Origin: Pseudomonas tumuqii
GTDB taxonomy: Bacteria > Pseudomonadota > Gammaproteobacteria > Pseudomonadales > Pseudomonadaceae
Assembly: GCF_013184545.1 (NCBI RefSeq)
Contig: NZ_JAAOJA010000003.1
Span: 186,001-250,000 of the forward strand
Direction: 5' to 3'
Length of the DNA stretch: 64,000 bases
Notes under the pieces: generated by a model
What the model was told of the DNA's origin: nothing
The model's input: only the letters and a program-made list of their open reading frames with translations
The model's database searches: none
Part shown: positions 16,269 to 25,543 of the stretch, in pieces
Numbering within the stretch: the first letter of the stretch is position 1
Layout of the letters: each line of letters opens with the position of its first letter
Position numbers and translations under genes: made by a program

Positions 16269-17054
16269 ATGCTTCCGGCACTGTGGGTCAGCAAGACCGG
16301 TCTGTCCGCCCAGGACATGAACCTGACCACCATTTCCAACAACCTGGCCAACGTCTCGACCACGGGTTTCAAGCGCGACCGGGCCGAGTTCGAGGATCTG
16401 CTGTACCAGATCCGTCGCCAGCCAGGTGGCCAGTCCAGCCAGGACAGCCAGCTGCCGTCCGGTTTGCAGCTGGGTACCGGTGTGCGGGTGGTCGGCACGC
16501 AGAAGATCTTCACCGCCGGCAGCCTGCAAACCACCGAGCAACCCCTGGACATGGCGGTCAACGGCCGCGGTTTCTTCCAGGTGCTGATGCCGGATGGCAC
16601 GGTGTCCTATACCCGTGATGGCAGCTTTCATCTCAATTCGGACGGCCAGGTCGTCACCTCCAACGGTTATGCCCTGGAGCCGGCGATCGTCCTGCCCAAC
16701 GAAGTGCGCACCTTCACCGTCGGCGAAGACGGCACGGTGTCGGTGACCACCGACGGCAGTCCGCAGCCGCAGATCGTCGGCAATCTGCAGACCGCCGATT
16801 TCATCAATCCGGCGGGCCTGGAAGCGATCGGCAACAACCTGTTCCTGGAAACCGCTGCCAGCGGTGCGCCGCAGGTCGGCACCCCGGGTCTCAACGGTTT
16901 GGGCACCACCCTGCAGAACACCCTGGAAAACTCCAACGTCAGCGTGGTCGAGGAGTTGGTCAACATGATCACCACCCAGCGCGCCTACGAGATGAACTCG
17001 AAAGTCATCTCCACCGCCGACCAGATGCTGGCCTTCGTTTCGCAGAATCTTTAA
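16269..17054 (+). CDS. flgG: Flagellar distal rod protein FlgG
   Basis: A 261-residue distal rod subunit, the usual length. N-terminal LTTISNNLANVSTTGFKRDR and the FlgG-specific EFEDLLYQIRRQPGGQSSQ, then LDMAVNGRGFFQVLMPDGT; C-terminal NSNVSVVEELVNMITTQRAY. The P and L rings assemble around it. Located 46 bp after flgF and 61 bp before flgH. Confidence 0.98.
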   Translation: MLPALWVSKTGLSAQDMNLTTISNNLANVSTTGFKRDRAEFEDLLYQIRRQPGGQSSQDSQLPSGLQLGTGVRVVGTQKIFTAGSLQTTEQPLDMAVNGRGFFQVLMPDGTVSYTRDGSFHLNSDGQVVTSNGYALEPAIVLPNEVRTFTVGEDGTVSVTTDGSPQPQIVGNLQTADFINPAGLEAIGNNLFLETAASGAPQVGTPGLNGLGTTLQNTLENSNVSVVEELVNMITTQRAYEMNSKVISTADQMLAFVSQNL

Positions 17055-17115
17055 TCCCTGAGGGTGGGCATTAGCCCGACCCTGGTTTGAAATACAACGC
17101 CGTGAGGTAGTGGTA

Positions 17116-17811
17116 ATGAACCGGCTGATACTTGTGCTCTCGATGCTTGCGCTAACCGCCCTTGGCGGTTGCGTGTCGCCGCCGCCGAAGCCCAACGACC
17201 CGTATTACGCGCCGGTACTGCCGCGCACGCCGCTGCCAGCCGCGCAGAACAGTGGGTCCATCTACCAGGCCGGCTTCGAGAACAACCTGTTCGATGACCG
17301 CAAGGCCTTCCGCGTCGGCGACATCATCACCATCACCCTCAACGAGCGTACCCAGGCCAGCAAGAATGCCGGCTCGCAGATCCAGAAGGACAGCAGCGCC
17401 GACATCGGCCTGACCTCGCTGTTCGGCGGCGCGGTATCGGCGGCCAACCCGTTTTCCGACAATCAGTTGTCGCTGGGCGCCGAGTACAGTGCCAGCCGCG
17501 ATACCAAGGGCGATAGCCAGGCCGACCAGAGCAACAGCTTGAGTGGCTCGATCACCGTGACCGTGGCCGAGGTATTGCCCAACGGCATTCTGTCGGTGCG
17601 CGGCGAGAAGTGGATGACCCTCAACACCGGTGACGAACTGGTGCGCATCGCCGGGCTGGTGCGCGCCGACGATATCACCACGGACAATACCGTGGCCTCG
17701 ACGCGGGTCGCCGATGCGCGCATCACCTACTCGGGCACCGGCGCCTTCGCCGACGCCAGTCAGCCGGGTTGGTTCGATCGTTTCTTCATCAGCCCGCTGT
17801 GGCCGTTTTGA
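17116..17811 (+). CDS. flgH: Flagellar L-ring protein FlgH (lipoprotein)
   Basis: From ATG 17116 the protein has 231 residues, as in P. aeruginosa; GTG 17110 is an alternative start. A lipoprotein signal ends in the lipobox LGGC with C19 the lipidation site. The conserved FlgH core includes [20 protein letters not shown] (about 58-77), [14 protein letters not shown] and [10 protein letters not shown]. It forms the outer-membrane L ring around the distal rod. Next gene starts 14 bp after the stop. Confidence 0.97.
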   Translation: MNRLILVLSMLALTALGGCVSPPPKPNDPYYAPVLPRTPLPAAQNSGSIYQAGFENNLFDDRKAFRVGDIITITLNERTQASKNAGSQIQKDSSADIGLTSLFGGAVSAANPFSDNQLSLGAEYSASRDTKGDSQADQSNSLSGSITVTVAEVLPNGILSVRGEKWMTLNTGDELVRIAGLVRADDITTDNTVASTRVADARITYSGTGAFADASQPGWFDRFFISPLWPF

Positions 17812-17825
17812 ACAGGATGACGCCG

Positions 17826-18923
17826 ATGACCCGCTCCTACGTCTTGCTGCTGTGCATCCTGCTGTGCCTGCCGGCCCAGGCTGAGCGGCTCAAGGACCTG
17901 GCGAGCATCCAGGGCGTGCGCAGCAACCAGTTGATCGGCTACGGCCTGGTGGTCGGCCTCAATGGCAGCGGTGACCAGACCACCCAGACGCCGTTCACCG
18001 TGCAGACCTTCAACAACATGCTGGCGCAGTTCGGCATCAAGGTGCCGCCAGGCGGCAACGTGCAGCTGAAGAACGTCGCCGCGGTGTCCATCCATGCCGA
18101 CTTGCCGGCGTTCGCCAGGCCGGGGCAGACCATCGACATCACCATTTCCTCCATCGGCAACGCCAAGAGCCTGCGCGGCGGCAGCCTGCTGATGGCGCCG
18201 CTCAAGGGTATCGACGGTAATGTCTACGCCATCGCCCAGGGCAATCTGGTGGTCGGAGGCTTCGATGCCGAAGGCGGCGATGGTTCGCGGATCACCGTCA
18301 ACGTGCCCTCGGCCGGGCGCATTCCTGGCGGCGCAACCGTCGAGCGCTCGGTGCCTAGTGGTTTCGATCAGGGCAACAGCCTGACCCTCAACCTCAATCG
18401 TCCGGACTTCACCACGGCGAAGAACATCGTCGACCAGATCAACGACCTGCTCGGTCCGGGTGTCGCCCAGGCGCTCGACGGCGGTTCGATCCGCGTCAGT
18501 GCGCCGCTCGATGCGAATCAGCGGGTGGATTACCTGTCGATTCTGGAAAACCTTGAGGTCGAGGTCGGACAGGCGGTGGCCAAGATCATCATCAACTCAC
18601 GCACCGGCACCATCGTCATCGGCCAGAACGTGCGTGTGCAGCCGGCGGCGGTGACCCACGGCAGTCTCACGGTCACCATCACCGAAGACCCCATCGTCAG
18701 CCAGCCGGAAGCCTTCTCCGGCGGCCAGACGGCGGTGGTGCCGCGCTCGCGGGTGGGCGCGGTCGAAGAGGCCAAGCCGATGTTCAAGTTCGGCCCCGGT
18801 ACCACCCTGGATGAGATCGTCCGGGCGGTGAACCAGGTGGGCGCATCGCCCTCCGACCTGATGGCCATCCTGGAGGCGCTCAAGCAAGCCGGCGCCCTGC
18901 AGGCCGACCTGATCGTGATTTAA
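17826..18923 (+). CDS. flgI: Flagellar P-ring protein FlgI
   Basis: ATG 17826 is preceded by AGGA at 8 nt and gives 365 residues; ATG 17817 is in frame but has no ribosome binding site. A 19-residue signal peptide ends AQA before [20 protein letters not shown], the invariant FlgI N-terminus. The C-terminal half contains [20 protein letters not shown]. It forms the periplasmic P ring with help from FlgA. Confidence 0.97.
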   Translation: MTRSYVLLLCILLCLPAQAERLKDLASIQGVRSNQLIGYGLVVGLNGSGDQTTQTPFTVQTFNNMLAQFGIKVPPGGNVQLKNVAAVSIHADLPAFARPGQTIDITISSIGNAKSLRGGSLLMAPLKGIDGNVYAIAQGNLVVGGFDAEGGDGSRITVNVPSAGRIPGGATVERSVPSGFDQGNSLTLNLNRPDFTTAKNIVDQINDLLGPGVAQALDGGSIRVSAPLDANQRVDYLSILENLEVEVGQAVAKIIINSRTGTIVIGQNVRVQPAAVTHGSLTVTITEDPIVSQPEAFSGGQTAVVPRSRVGAVEEAKPMFKFGPGTTLDEIVRAVNQVGASPSDLMAILEALKQAGALQADLIVI

Positions 18924-18936
18924 GGAGACTGCGGCG

Positions 18937-20109
18937 ATGGATTCTCGACTCTCGGCCGGTTTGCTCGGCAGCGTCAACAGCAACAGCCCGCTGGACAGCG
19001 GCGCCTTCACCGACCTGAACCGGCTCAACCAGTTCAAGGTCGGTGGCGACAGCGAAAAGAACATTCGCAAGGTGGCGCAAGAGTTCGAGTCGCTGTTTCT
19101 CAATGAGATGCTCAAGGCCATGCGCTCGGCTAACGAAGTGTTCGCCGAAGGCAACTTCATGAACAGCAACGAGAGCAAGACCTACCAGGACATGCACGAC
19201 CAGCAATTGTCGGTGACCCTATCGAACAACCAGAACGGCATCGGCCTGGCCGACGTGCTGGTGCGGCAAATGTCGAAGATCAAGGACGCCAGCAGTCGGC
19301 CCAATCCCTTCGCCCAGGTCGATCAGCCAGTGCCGAGTGCGCCGAGCAAGCCGTTGGCCAAGGTCGACAGCAGTCGCGACGACTCATCCCTGCTCAACCA
19401 GCGGCGCCTGTCGCTGCCGAGCAAACTCGGCGACCGGCTGATGGCGGGCATCGTGCCGACGGCCGGCGTGGCGGATGCACAGCCACTGGCGCAAAACGAC
19501 TGGATCCCGGCCAGGACGTTTGCCGCTCCCGCCGACAAGGCCCTGAGCCTGAATGGCGCGGATGCCATCAGCGGCCGTCGCCTGGCCCAGGCGCCGGGCA
19601 AGGCGGCCTTCGCCTCGAAGGACGAATTCATCGCCGCCATGCTGCCGATGGCCGAGCAGGCCGCCGAGAAGATCGGCGTCGATGCCCGCTACCTGGTGGC
19701 CCAGGCCGCGCTGGAGACCGGTTGGGGCAAGTCGATCATCCGCCAGCAGGACGGCACCAGCAGCCACAACCTGTTCGGCATCAAGAGCCACAACAGCTGG
19801 GACGGCGAGTCGGCACGGGTGCTGACCACCGAATACCAGGGCGGCAAGGCGGTCAAGGAGGCGGCATCCTTCCGCGCCTACGACTCCTACGCCCACAGCT
19901 TCGAAGACTACGTGAGCTTTCTGCAGAGCAACGGCCGCTACGAAAAAGCGCTCAATGCCACGGAGAACCCCGAGCAGTTTGCCCGCGAGTTGCAGAAGGC
20001 CGGTTATGCCACTGACCCGCAGTACGCGCGCAAGGTGGCGCAGATCGCCCGGCAGATGTCGACCTATCAAACGATCGCGTCCAGCGACACAGCGCAGACC
20101 CGGGGATGA
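18937..20109 (+). CDS. flgJ: Rod-specific peptidoglycan hydrolase FlgJ
   Basis: A 390-residue two-domain protein. The N-terminal rod-cap domain (about 30-105) includes VAQEFESLFLNEMLKAMRSA; after a linker rich in Pro/Ser, the C-terminal glucosaminidase domain (about 225-375) has the catalytic-type motif LVAQAALETGWGKS with E260, and NLFGIKSHNSWDG. It opens the peptidoglycan layer for the rod. It lies 13 bp after flgI and 8 bp before flgK. Confidence 0.97.
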   Translation: MDSRLSAGLLGSVNSNSPLDSGAFTDLNRLNQFKVGGDSEKNIRKVAQEFESLFLNEMLKAMRSANEVFAEGNFMNSNESKTYQDMHDQQLSVTLSNNQNGIGLADVLVRQMSKIKDASSRPNPFAQVDQPVPSAPSKPLAKVDSSRDDSSLLNQRRLSLPSKLGDRLMAGIVPTAGVADAQPLAQNDWIPARTFAAPADKALSLNGADAISGRRLAQAPGKAAFASKDEFIAAMLPMAEQAAEKIGVDARYLVAQAALETGWGKSIIRQQDGTSSHNLFGIKSHNSWDGESARVLTTEYQGGKAVKEAASFRAYDSYAHSFEDYVSFLQSNGRYEKALNATENPEQFARELQKAGYATDPQYARKVAQIARQMSTYQTIASSDTAQTRG

Positions 20110-20117
20110 ACTGAGCC

Positions 20118-22136
20118 ATGGCTGACCTACTGAGTATTGGCCTGTCCGGGTTGTCGGTGAACAAGACGTCGCTGGCGGTCACCGGGCATAACATCAGCAA
20201 CGTCAACACCCCGGGGTTTTCCCGCCAGGATGCGGTGCAGGCCACGCGCAACCCGCAGTTCAGCGGTGCCGGCTATATCGGCTCGGGCACCACCCTGGTG
20301 GATATCCGCCGCACCTACAGCGAGTTCCTGAGCACCCAGGTGCGCAGCAGCACCGCCCTCAGCTCCGACGTCGAGGCCTACCGAAGCCAGATCGAGCAGC
20401 TCGACTCGCTGCTGGCCGGCACCACCACCGGCATCACGCCCTCGCTGCAGAAGCTCTTCTCTTCCCTGCAGACGGCCGCCGAAGACCCGGCCAACATCCC
20501 GGCGCGGCAACTGGTGCTGTCCGAGGCGGAAGGCCTGGCCAGGCGCTTCAATACGGTGTCCGACCGGATCAGCGAACAGAACGAGTTCATCAACAAGCAG
20601 ATGGTGGCCGTCAGCGACCAGGTCAATCGTCTGGCCACCTCGATCGCCAGCTACAACGATGCCATCGCCAAGGCGGCGGCGAACGGCCAGCAACCCAACG
20701 ACCTGCTCGATGCACGCGAAGAGGCGATCCGCCAGCTGTCCACCTACGTTGGCGTGACCGTGGTGGCGCAGGATGACAACTCGCTCAACCTGTTCGTCGG
20801 CTCCGGCCAGCCGCTGGTGGTGGGCAGTACCACCAGCCGCCTGGAAGTCGGGCCAGGGCAGGGCGATCCGACGCGTTTCGAGGTGAACTTCGTCAGCGGC
20901 GGTTCGAGCCAGGGCATCACCTCCCTGCTCACCGGTGGCGAGCTGGGCGGGCTGATCCGCTACCGCGCCGAGACCCTGGACCCGACCCTCAACTCGCTGG
21001 GGCGACTGGCCCTGGCGGTCAGCGATCAAGTCAACACCCAGCTCGGCCAGGGCCTGGACCTGAAAGGCCAGGTGGGCACCGCGCTGTTCGGCGATTACAA
21101 CGATACGGCGCTGGCTCAGCTGCGGGTGCGGGCGTTCTCGAGCAACACCAGCAACGTCCAGCCGGCGCTGAATATCACCGATACCAGCGTGCTCACCACC
21201 AGTGACTACCGCCTGGAATACGATGGCAGCAACTACAGCGCCCGGCGCTTGAGCGATGGCGCGGCTATCACCGTGAGTCCGAGCTCGCCAGGCGCTTATC
21301 CGGTGACCCTGACCTTTACCGATGCGGCAGGTCGCGACCAGGGTTTCGAACTGGCGCTCGATTCTGCCCCGGCGGCGGATGACAGGTTTTTGCTGCAACC
21401 GACCCGGCGGGGCGCCACGACCATCAGCGCCCAGTTGGATCAGCCCGATCAGTTGGCGTTTGCCGCGCCAGTGCGCTCCGCAGCCGACTTGCAGAATCAC
21501 GGTAACGGTTCGATTTCCCAACCCGATTTGATTGCTGCGGGTACTAGTCCCATAGACTCTGCTGCTATTGCTGCGGCCTTGCCGATGGGTTTGATTTATG
21601 ACGGCTCCGGCACTTTTGAAAACCCGCCAGGCACTCCGGTAGCCGGCTTGACCCGGGTGCCTGCCGGCGCGTTCGTATCTGGACAGGCAAATACCTATGA
21701 ATTGGATCTGGGAGGGGGCAATGTTGTCAGCTTCTCCATCAGTGGTCGCCCGGAAAGTGGCGACACCTTCACCCTGGATTTAAACGCCAACGGCGTATCG
21801 GACAACCGCAACGCCCTGAAATTGGTCGATCTGCAGAACAAGCAGACCGTAGGCGTGGATCCGTCAGTGGGCATCAGTACCGGGGTCAGTTTCACCGATG
21901 GCTATGGCGATCTGGTCGAGCGGGTTGGCACCCTGACCGCCCAGGCCCGGCAGGACAGCGAGGCGACCGGCGCCATCCTCAAACAGGCGACCGATAACCG
22001 CGACTCGCTGTCCGCGGTCAACCTCGACGAAGAAGCCGCCAACCTGATCAAATTCGAGCAGTACTACAACGCCTCGGCCCAGGTCATTCAAGTTGCGCGC
22101 TCTTTGTTCGATACCCTGATCAATACCTTCAGGTAA
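20118..22136 (+). CDS. flgK: Flagellar hook-associated protein 1 FlgK
   Basis: A 672-residue hook-filament junction protein. N-terminal LLSIGLSGLSVNKTSLAVTG followed by HNISNVNTPGFSRQDAVQ; C-terminal NLDEEAANLIKFEQYYNAS and the final VARSLFDTLINTFR are diagnostic of FlgK. The middle part is variable; a stretch around 21525-21660 uses noticeably more A/T-ending codons than its surroundings. FlgN is its chaperone. A REP-like sequence follows before flgL. Confidence 0.98.
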   Translation: MADLLSIGLSGLSVNKTSLAVTGHNISNVNTPGFSRQDAVQATRNPQFSGAGYIGSGTTLVDIRRTYSEFLSTQVRSSTALSSDVEAYRSQIEQLDSLLAGTTTGITPSLQKLFSSLQTAAEDPANIPARQLVLSEAEGLARRFNTVSDRISEQNEFINKQMVAVSDQVNRLATSIASYNDAIAKAAANGQQPNDLLDAREEAIRQLSTYVGVTVVAQDDNSLNLFVGSGQPLVVGSTTSRLEVGPGQGDPTRFEVNFVSGGSSQGITSLLTGGELGGLIRYRAETLDPTLNSLGRLALAVSDQVNTQLGQGLDLKGQVGTALFGDYNDTALAQLRVRAFSSNTSNVQPALNITDTSVLTTSDYRLEYDGSNYSARRLSDGAAITVSPSSPGAYPVTLTFTDAAGRDQGFELALDSAPAADDRFLLQPTRRGATTISAQLDQPDQLAFAAPVRSAADLQNHGNGSISQPDLIAAGTSPIDSAAIAAALPMGLIYDGSGTFENPPGTPVAGLTRVPAGAFVSGQANTYELDLGGGNVVSFSISGRPESGDTFTLDLNANGVSDNRNALKLVDLQNKQTVGVDPSVGISTGVSFTDGYGDLVERVGTLTAQARQDSEATGAILKQATDNRDSLSAVNLDEEAANLIKFEQYYNASAQVIQVARSLFDTLINTFR

Positions 22137-22167
22137 AAGTCCCGGTGCGCGTGGCGCCCCATTGACG

Positions 22168-22191
22168 TGTAGGAGCCAGCTTGCTGGCGAT
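22168..22191. repeat. REP-like element between flgK and flgL
   Basis: TGTAGGAGCCAGCTTGCTGG followed by CGAT is close to the well-known Pseudomonas REP core TGTAGGAGCGAGCTTGCTCG; the change C-A/T-G is compensatory, preserving the stem. It lies in the 106-bp flgK-flgL gap, where it could modulate downstream expression. Confidence 0.85.
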
Positions 22192-22242
22192 CAAGTTTCG
22201 GCAGCAGGGCAGGTACCCTGGCCGCCTCAGAGGTAATGTTCC

Positions 22243-23481
22243 ATGCGCATCTCCACCATCCAGGCATTCAACAACGGAGTCGCCGGCATCCAGCGCAACT
22301 ACGCCAATGCCACCCGCACCCAGGAGCAGATCAGCACCGGCAACCGCATCCTCACTCCGGCGGACGACCCAGTCGCCTCGGTGCGCCTGCTGCAACTGGA
22401 GCAGCAGCAGAATGTGCTGACCCAGTACAAGGACAACCTCACCGCGGCCAACAACAGCCTGACCCAGGAAGAAGTCACCCTCAACTCGGTCAACACCATT
22501 CTCCAGCGCGTGCGCGAGCTGGCAGTGCAGGCGGGTAATGGTGCGCTCAGCAATGCCGATCGCCAGTCCATCGCGGCGGAACTGGGGGCGCGCGAGGAAG
22601 AACTGTTCGGCCTGATGAACACCCGCAATGCCCGTGGCGAATACCTGTTCGCCGGGTTTCAGGGCAAGACCCAACCCTTCGTGCGCGAGGGCGATGGCAG
22701 CTACAGCTATCAGGGTGATGAGGGACAGCGCAAATTGCAGGTGGCCAGTTCACTGGATCTGGCGATCAGCGACAGCGGCAAGAAAATCTTCCAGAACGTC
22801 ACCAACGCCGGGCGTCTCGATGCGGTGCTCGACGCTTCACTGGCGCCCGGCTCCACCCTCAGTGTGTCCGCACCACTGGTGCAGGACGAAGTGGCATTTG
22901 CCGGTAGTCCGGCGTTCCCCGATACGGGTATCGAAATCCGCTTCGATCCGACAGATCCGCAACGCTATGACGTCTACGATATTCCTGCCGCAGCCGTGCT
23001 CGCCAGCGGGCGTATGGATGCAGACGATGCAACTAGCGACCAGCTGGTGTTTCGCGGGGTGAGCGTGCAGTTCGACGGGGTGCCCGTGGGCGGTGAAAGC
23101 ATCCAGATCACCGCCGACCCTACTCGGCAGAAACAGGGCATTCTCGACACCATCGCCCAGCTCCGCGCTAGCCTGGAAAGCCCGGCGACTGGCTTGCAGG
23201 TGCGCGATGCGGTGGCTGTGGCCCTGACCAACCTCGATCACGGCATGAGCACCGTCGACAGCGTGCGCGGCGAAATCGGCGCACGCCTGAATATCATCGA
23301 CTCGACCCAGACCGACAACGAAGACGTCGCGCTGGTCAACAAGTCCGTGCAGGCCGACTTGCGCGAGCTGGATTACGCCGAAGCCCTGTCGCGGTTGTCC
23401 TTTCAGTCCATCGTGCTGGAGGCCGCACAGCAAAGCTACGTGAAGATCAGCAGCCTCAACCTGTTCAACCAGTTGCGTTGA
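22243..23481 (+). CDS. flgL: Flagellar hook-associated protein 3 FlgL
   Basis: A 412-residue junction protein homologous to flagellin ends. N-terminus MRISTIQAFNNGVAGIQRNY, then TGNRILTPADDPVASVRLLQ; C-terminal EIGARLNIIDSTQTDNEDV and LSRLSFQSIVLEAAQQSY. It links FlgK to the filament. Last gene of the flgF-L block; the sigma-54 promoter of the glycosylation cluster starts about 95 bp after its stop. Confidence 0.97.
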   Translation: MRISTIQAFNNGVAGIQRNYANATRTQEQISTGNRILTPADDPVASVRLLQLEQQQNVLTQYKDNLTAANNSLTQEEVTLNSVNTILQRVRELAVQAGNGALSNADRQSIAAELGAREEELFGLMNTRNARGEYLFAGFQGKTQPFVREGDGSYSYQGDEGQRKLQVASSLDLAISDSGKKIFQNVTNAGRLDAVLDASLAPGSTLSVSAPLVQDEVAFAGSPAFPDTGIEIRFDPTDPQRYDVYDIPAAAVLASGRMDADDATSDQLVFRGVSVQFDGVPVGGESIQITADPTRQKQGILDTIAQLRASLESPATGLQVRDAVAVALTNLDHGMSTVDSVRGEIGARLNIIDSTQTDNEDVALVNKSVQADLRELDYAEALSRLSFQSIVLEAAQQSYVKISSLNLFNQLR

Positions 23482-23576
23482 TCAGCCACGGGTAGCTGCC
23501 GTCCCCTGGAGCGTGCAGTCGCCACCCTTTCCCGCCATCTCGCGGGTGTCCACGCTCGAACGCCGTGCCGGCGTAT

Positions 23577-23592
23577 TGGCTGGGTTCTTGCT
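23577..23592 (+). promoter_or_regulatory. Sigma-54 promoter of the flagellin glycosylation cluster
   Basis: TGGCTGGGTTCTTGCT keeps TGGC, TTGCT and GG-N10-GC spacing. It lies 101 bp before the first cluster gene, so the predicted transcript has a leader of about 90 nt. No terminator was seen between flgL and this element. Confidence 0.75.
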
Positions 23593-23692
23593 GTACAGGT
23601 TGCAGTCAGGCCTTTGGCCAAATCATTGACGCGTCCCGGCGTTGCTTGGCGTTATCAGTCCAGCCGCGCGGGAACCAGCACATGAGACTTTC

Positions 23693-24751
23693 ATGGGAAT
23701 CGATCTGCAAGCGCTGAAAGAGCAGGCTTACCAGGCGTTCGCTGACGGCGAATTTGCCGCCGCACTGCGTCTGCTCGAGCAAGTCAGGCAGTTTGCCGGA
23801 CTGCATGCCGAACTGGCCAACGATATGGCCGTGGTGCATTACAAACTGGGCGATTCGCAGAGTGCATTGCAGCTCTTTCGCGAGGCCCTGGCGATGCAGG
23901 GCGAGAGCCAGCATCTGGTGGCCAATAATCTGCTCGATATTCTCGAGGAACAGCAGGCACTGATCAGCCAGTTGGCGCCGTCGAAGGCCGAGCCGGACTG
24001 CGTTGCGGCGCCGCAAGCGGCTGCGCAGCCTGCATACCGTTGCCCGGTGTGCAAGCAGGCGGACGTGAGCTTTGCGGCTATCCCCGCATTCTACCGGGAA
24101 AGCGCCCGCCGCCATGGCTTCGTGCATTATGGCCAGGGCGAGATGACCGCCCACGACACCTATACCTGCAAAAGCTGTGGTGCCTCCGACCGCGAGCGCC
24201 TGTACGTGTACTGGATGGAGCAGGAAATCGCCGCCGGCCGACTGTGCAAGGGCGCTCGCGTCATGCACTTCGCGCCGGAGCAGACGATGTCCCGCCTGCT
24301 GCGCAGCAGCCAGTTCTTCGACTACGCCACCGCCGACCTGTCGATGCAGGGCGTGGACCATCAGGTCGACCTGATGAATGTTCCCTTCGACGACGGCGCA
24401 TTCGATTTCTTCATCTGTAGCCACGTGCTCGAACATGTCGCCGACGACGGCAAGGCCGTGCGCGAGCTGTGCCGGATTACCCGCGCCGGTGGTTGCGGCA
24501 TTCTGATGGCGCCCATCATCGTCGGTATGGAAAAAACCCTCGAAGACCCCAGTATCACCGACGAGGCTGGACGCTGGCGGCTGTATGGGCAGAACGATCA
24601 CGTACGGCTTTATGCACACGACGACTTCGTGCGCAAGATCGAGGCGAACGGCTTCAGCGTCGACCAATACGGCATCGACTACTTTGGCACCGAGGTGTAC
24701 GCGGCAATGGGCCTGAAACCGAGCAGCATTCTCTATATCGCGCGCGCATAA
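23693..24751 (+). CDS. SAM-dependent methyltransferase with TPR-like and zinc-ribbon N-terminus
   Basis: ATG 23693 gives 352 residues. Residues 1-90 look like a TPR-type helical repeat (QAYQAFADGEFAAALRLLEQ). Residues 115-165 contain two Cys pairs, C117-x2-C120 and C159-x2-C162, resembling a zinc ribbon. The C-terminal part is a class I (methyltransferase type 11) domain with VDLMNVPFDDGAFDFFICSH and VLEHVADD (about 230-250). It probably methylates a sugar of the flagellin glycan, inferred from its place between flgL and the fgt-like gene. First gene of the sigma-54-driven cluster; the substrate is unknown. Confidence 0.75.
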   Translation: MGIDLQALKEQAYQAFADGEFAAALRLLEQVRQFAGLHAELANDMAVVHYKLGDSQSALQLFREALAMQGESQHLVANNLLDILEEQQALISQLAPSKAEPDCVAAPQAAAQPAYRCPVCKQADVSFAAIPAFYRESARRHGFVHYGQGEMTAHDTYTCKSCGASDRERLYVYWMEQEIAAGRLCKGARVMHFAPEQTMSRLLRSSQFFDYATADLSMQGVDHQVDLMNVPFDDGAFDFFICSHVLEHVADDGKAVRELCRITRAGGCGILMAPIIVGMEKTLEDPSITDEAGRWRLYGQNDHVRLYAHDDFVRKIEANGFSVDQYGIDYFGTEVYAAMGLKPSSILYIARA

Positions 24752-24853
24752 CGCCGCATAGAAGCCGGCGGATGGAATGCTTGCGTTTTCAACAAGCGTC
24801 CTTTACGGGGCGATGACGGTTATCCCAATAGCAGTAAGCAGGGGGCAACTCCA

Positions 24854-25543
24854 GTGGAATCAGATTTCAAGGAATATCCGAAAACCCTAGCTCCCGACGA
24901 CTTTTGGGGGCAGATCAAGCGGTCGGTCAATGGCCAGCCGGTTTCGGAAGAGCAGATTCAACTGATAGTCGCGACCATCAAGGATGCGCTGGCCTTCCAG
25001 CCCGGCGACCGCCTGCTGGATCTGGCCTGCGGCAATGGTGCGCTGTCGCGCTACTTCTTCGACGACTGCGCCGAAGTCTATGGTGTGGACTATTCCGAGG
25101 TGCTGATCGAGGTGGCCAAGCGCTATTTCGAGCAGCTGCCGCTGCGTCGTTTCGATCTGGCCGACGTCGGCGAGTACATAGTCGCCGAGGCCGACCCGGC
25201 GCGCTTCACCAAGGTGCTGTGCTACGGCAGCTTCCCGTATTTTCCCGAGGCCACCGCGCGTCTGGTGTTGACCACGCTGTGCCGCGATTACAGCCAGGTC
25301 GAGCGGGTGTTTATCGGCAACCTGCCGGACCTCGAACGGCAGCAGGATTTCTACACCGATGGCCGCGACCACACCGCCGAACTCAAGCACCACGACTCGA
25401 AAATCGGCATCTGGCGCAGCGTCGAGGAATTCTGCCAACTGGCCGCCGATTGCGGCTGGCAGGCGCATATCCAGCGTATGCCCAAGGGCTTCTACACCGC
25501 GCACTACCGCTATGACGCTCTGCTCGAACGCGCGCGCCCATGA
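24854..25543 (+). CDS. Class I SAM-dependent methyltransferase
   Basis: A 229-residue protein with a GTG start (24854) behind AGGGGG. Motif I is RLLDLACGNGALSRYFF (about 54-70) followed by VYGVDYSEVLIEVAK, giving the SAM-binding Rossmann fold; the rest lacks a diagnostic substrate domain. It ends overlapping the start of the following aminotransferase (ATGA), so the two are translationally coupled. By context it should methylate a glycan precursor or the glycan itself. Confidence 0.75.
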   Translation: MESDFKEYPKTLAPDDFWGQIKRSVNGQPVSEEQIQLIVATIKDALAFQPGDRLLDLACGNGALSRYFFDDCAEVYGVDYSEVLIEVAKRYFEQLPLRRFDLADVGEYIVAEADPARFTKVLCYGSFPYFPEATARLVLTTLCRDYSQVERVFIGNLPDLERQQDFYTDGRDHTAELKHHDSKIGIWRSVEEFCQLAADCGWQAHIQRMPKGFYTAHYRYDALLERARP

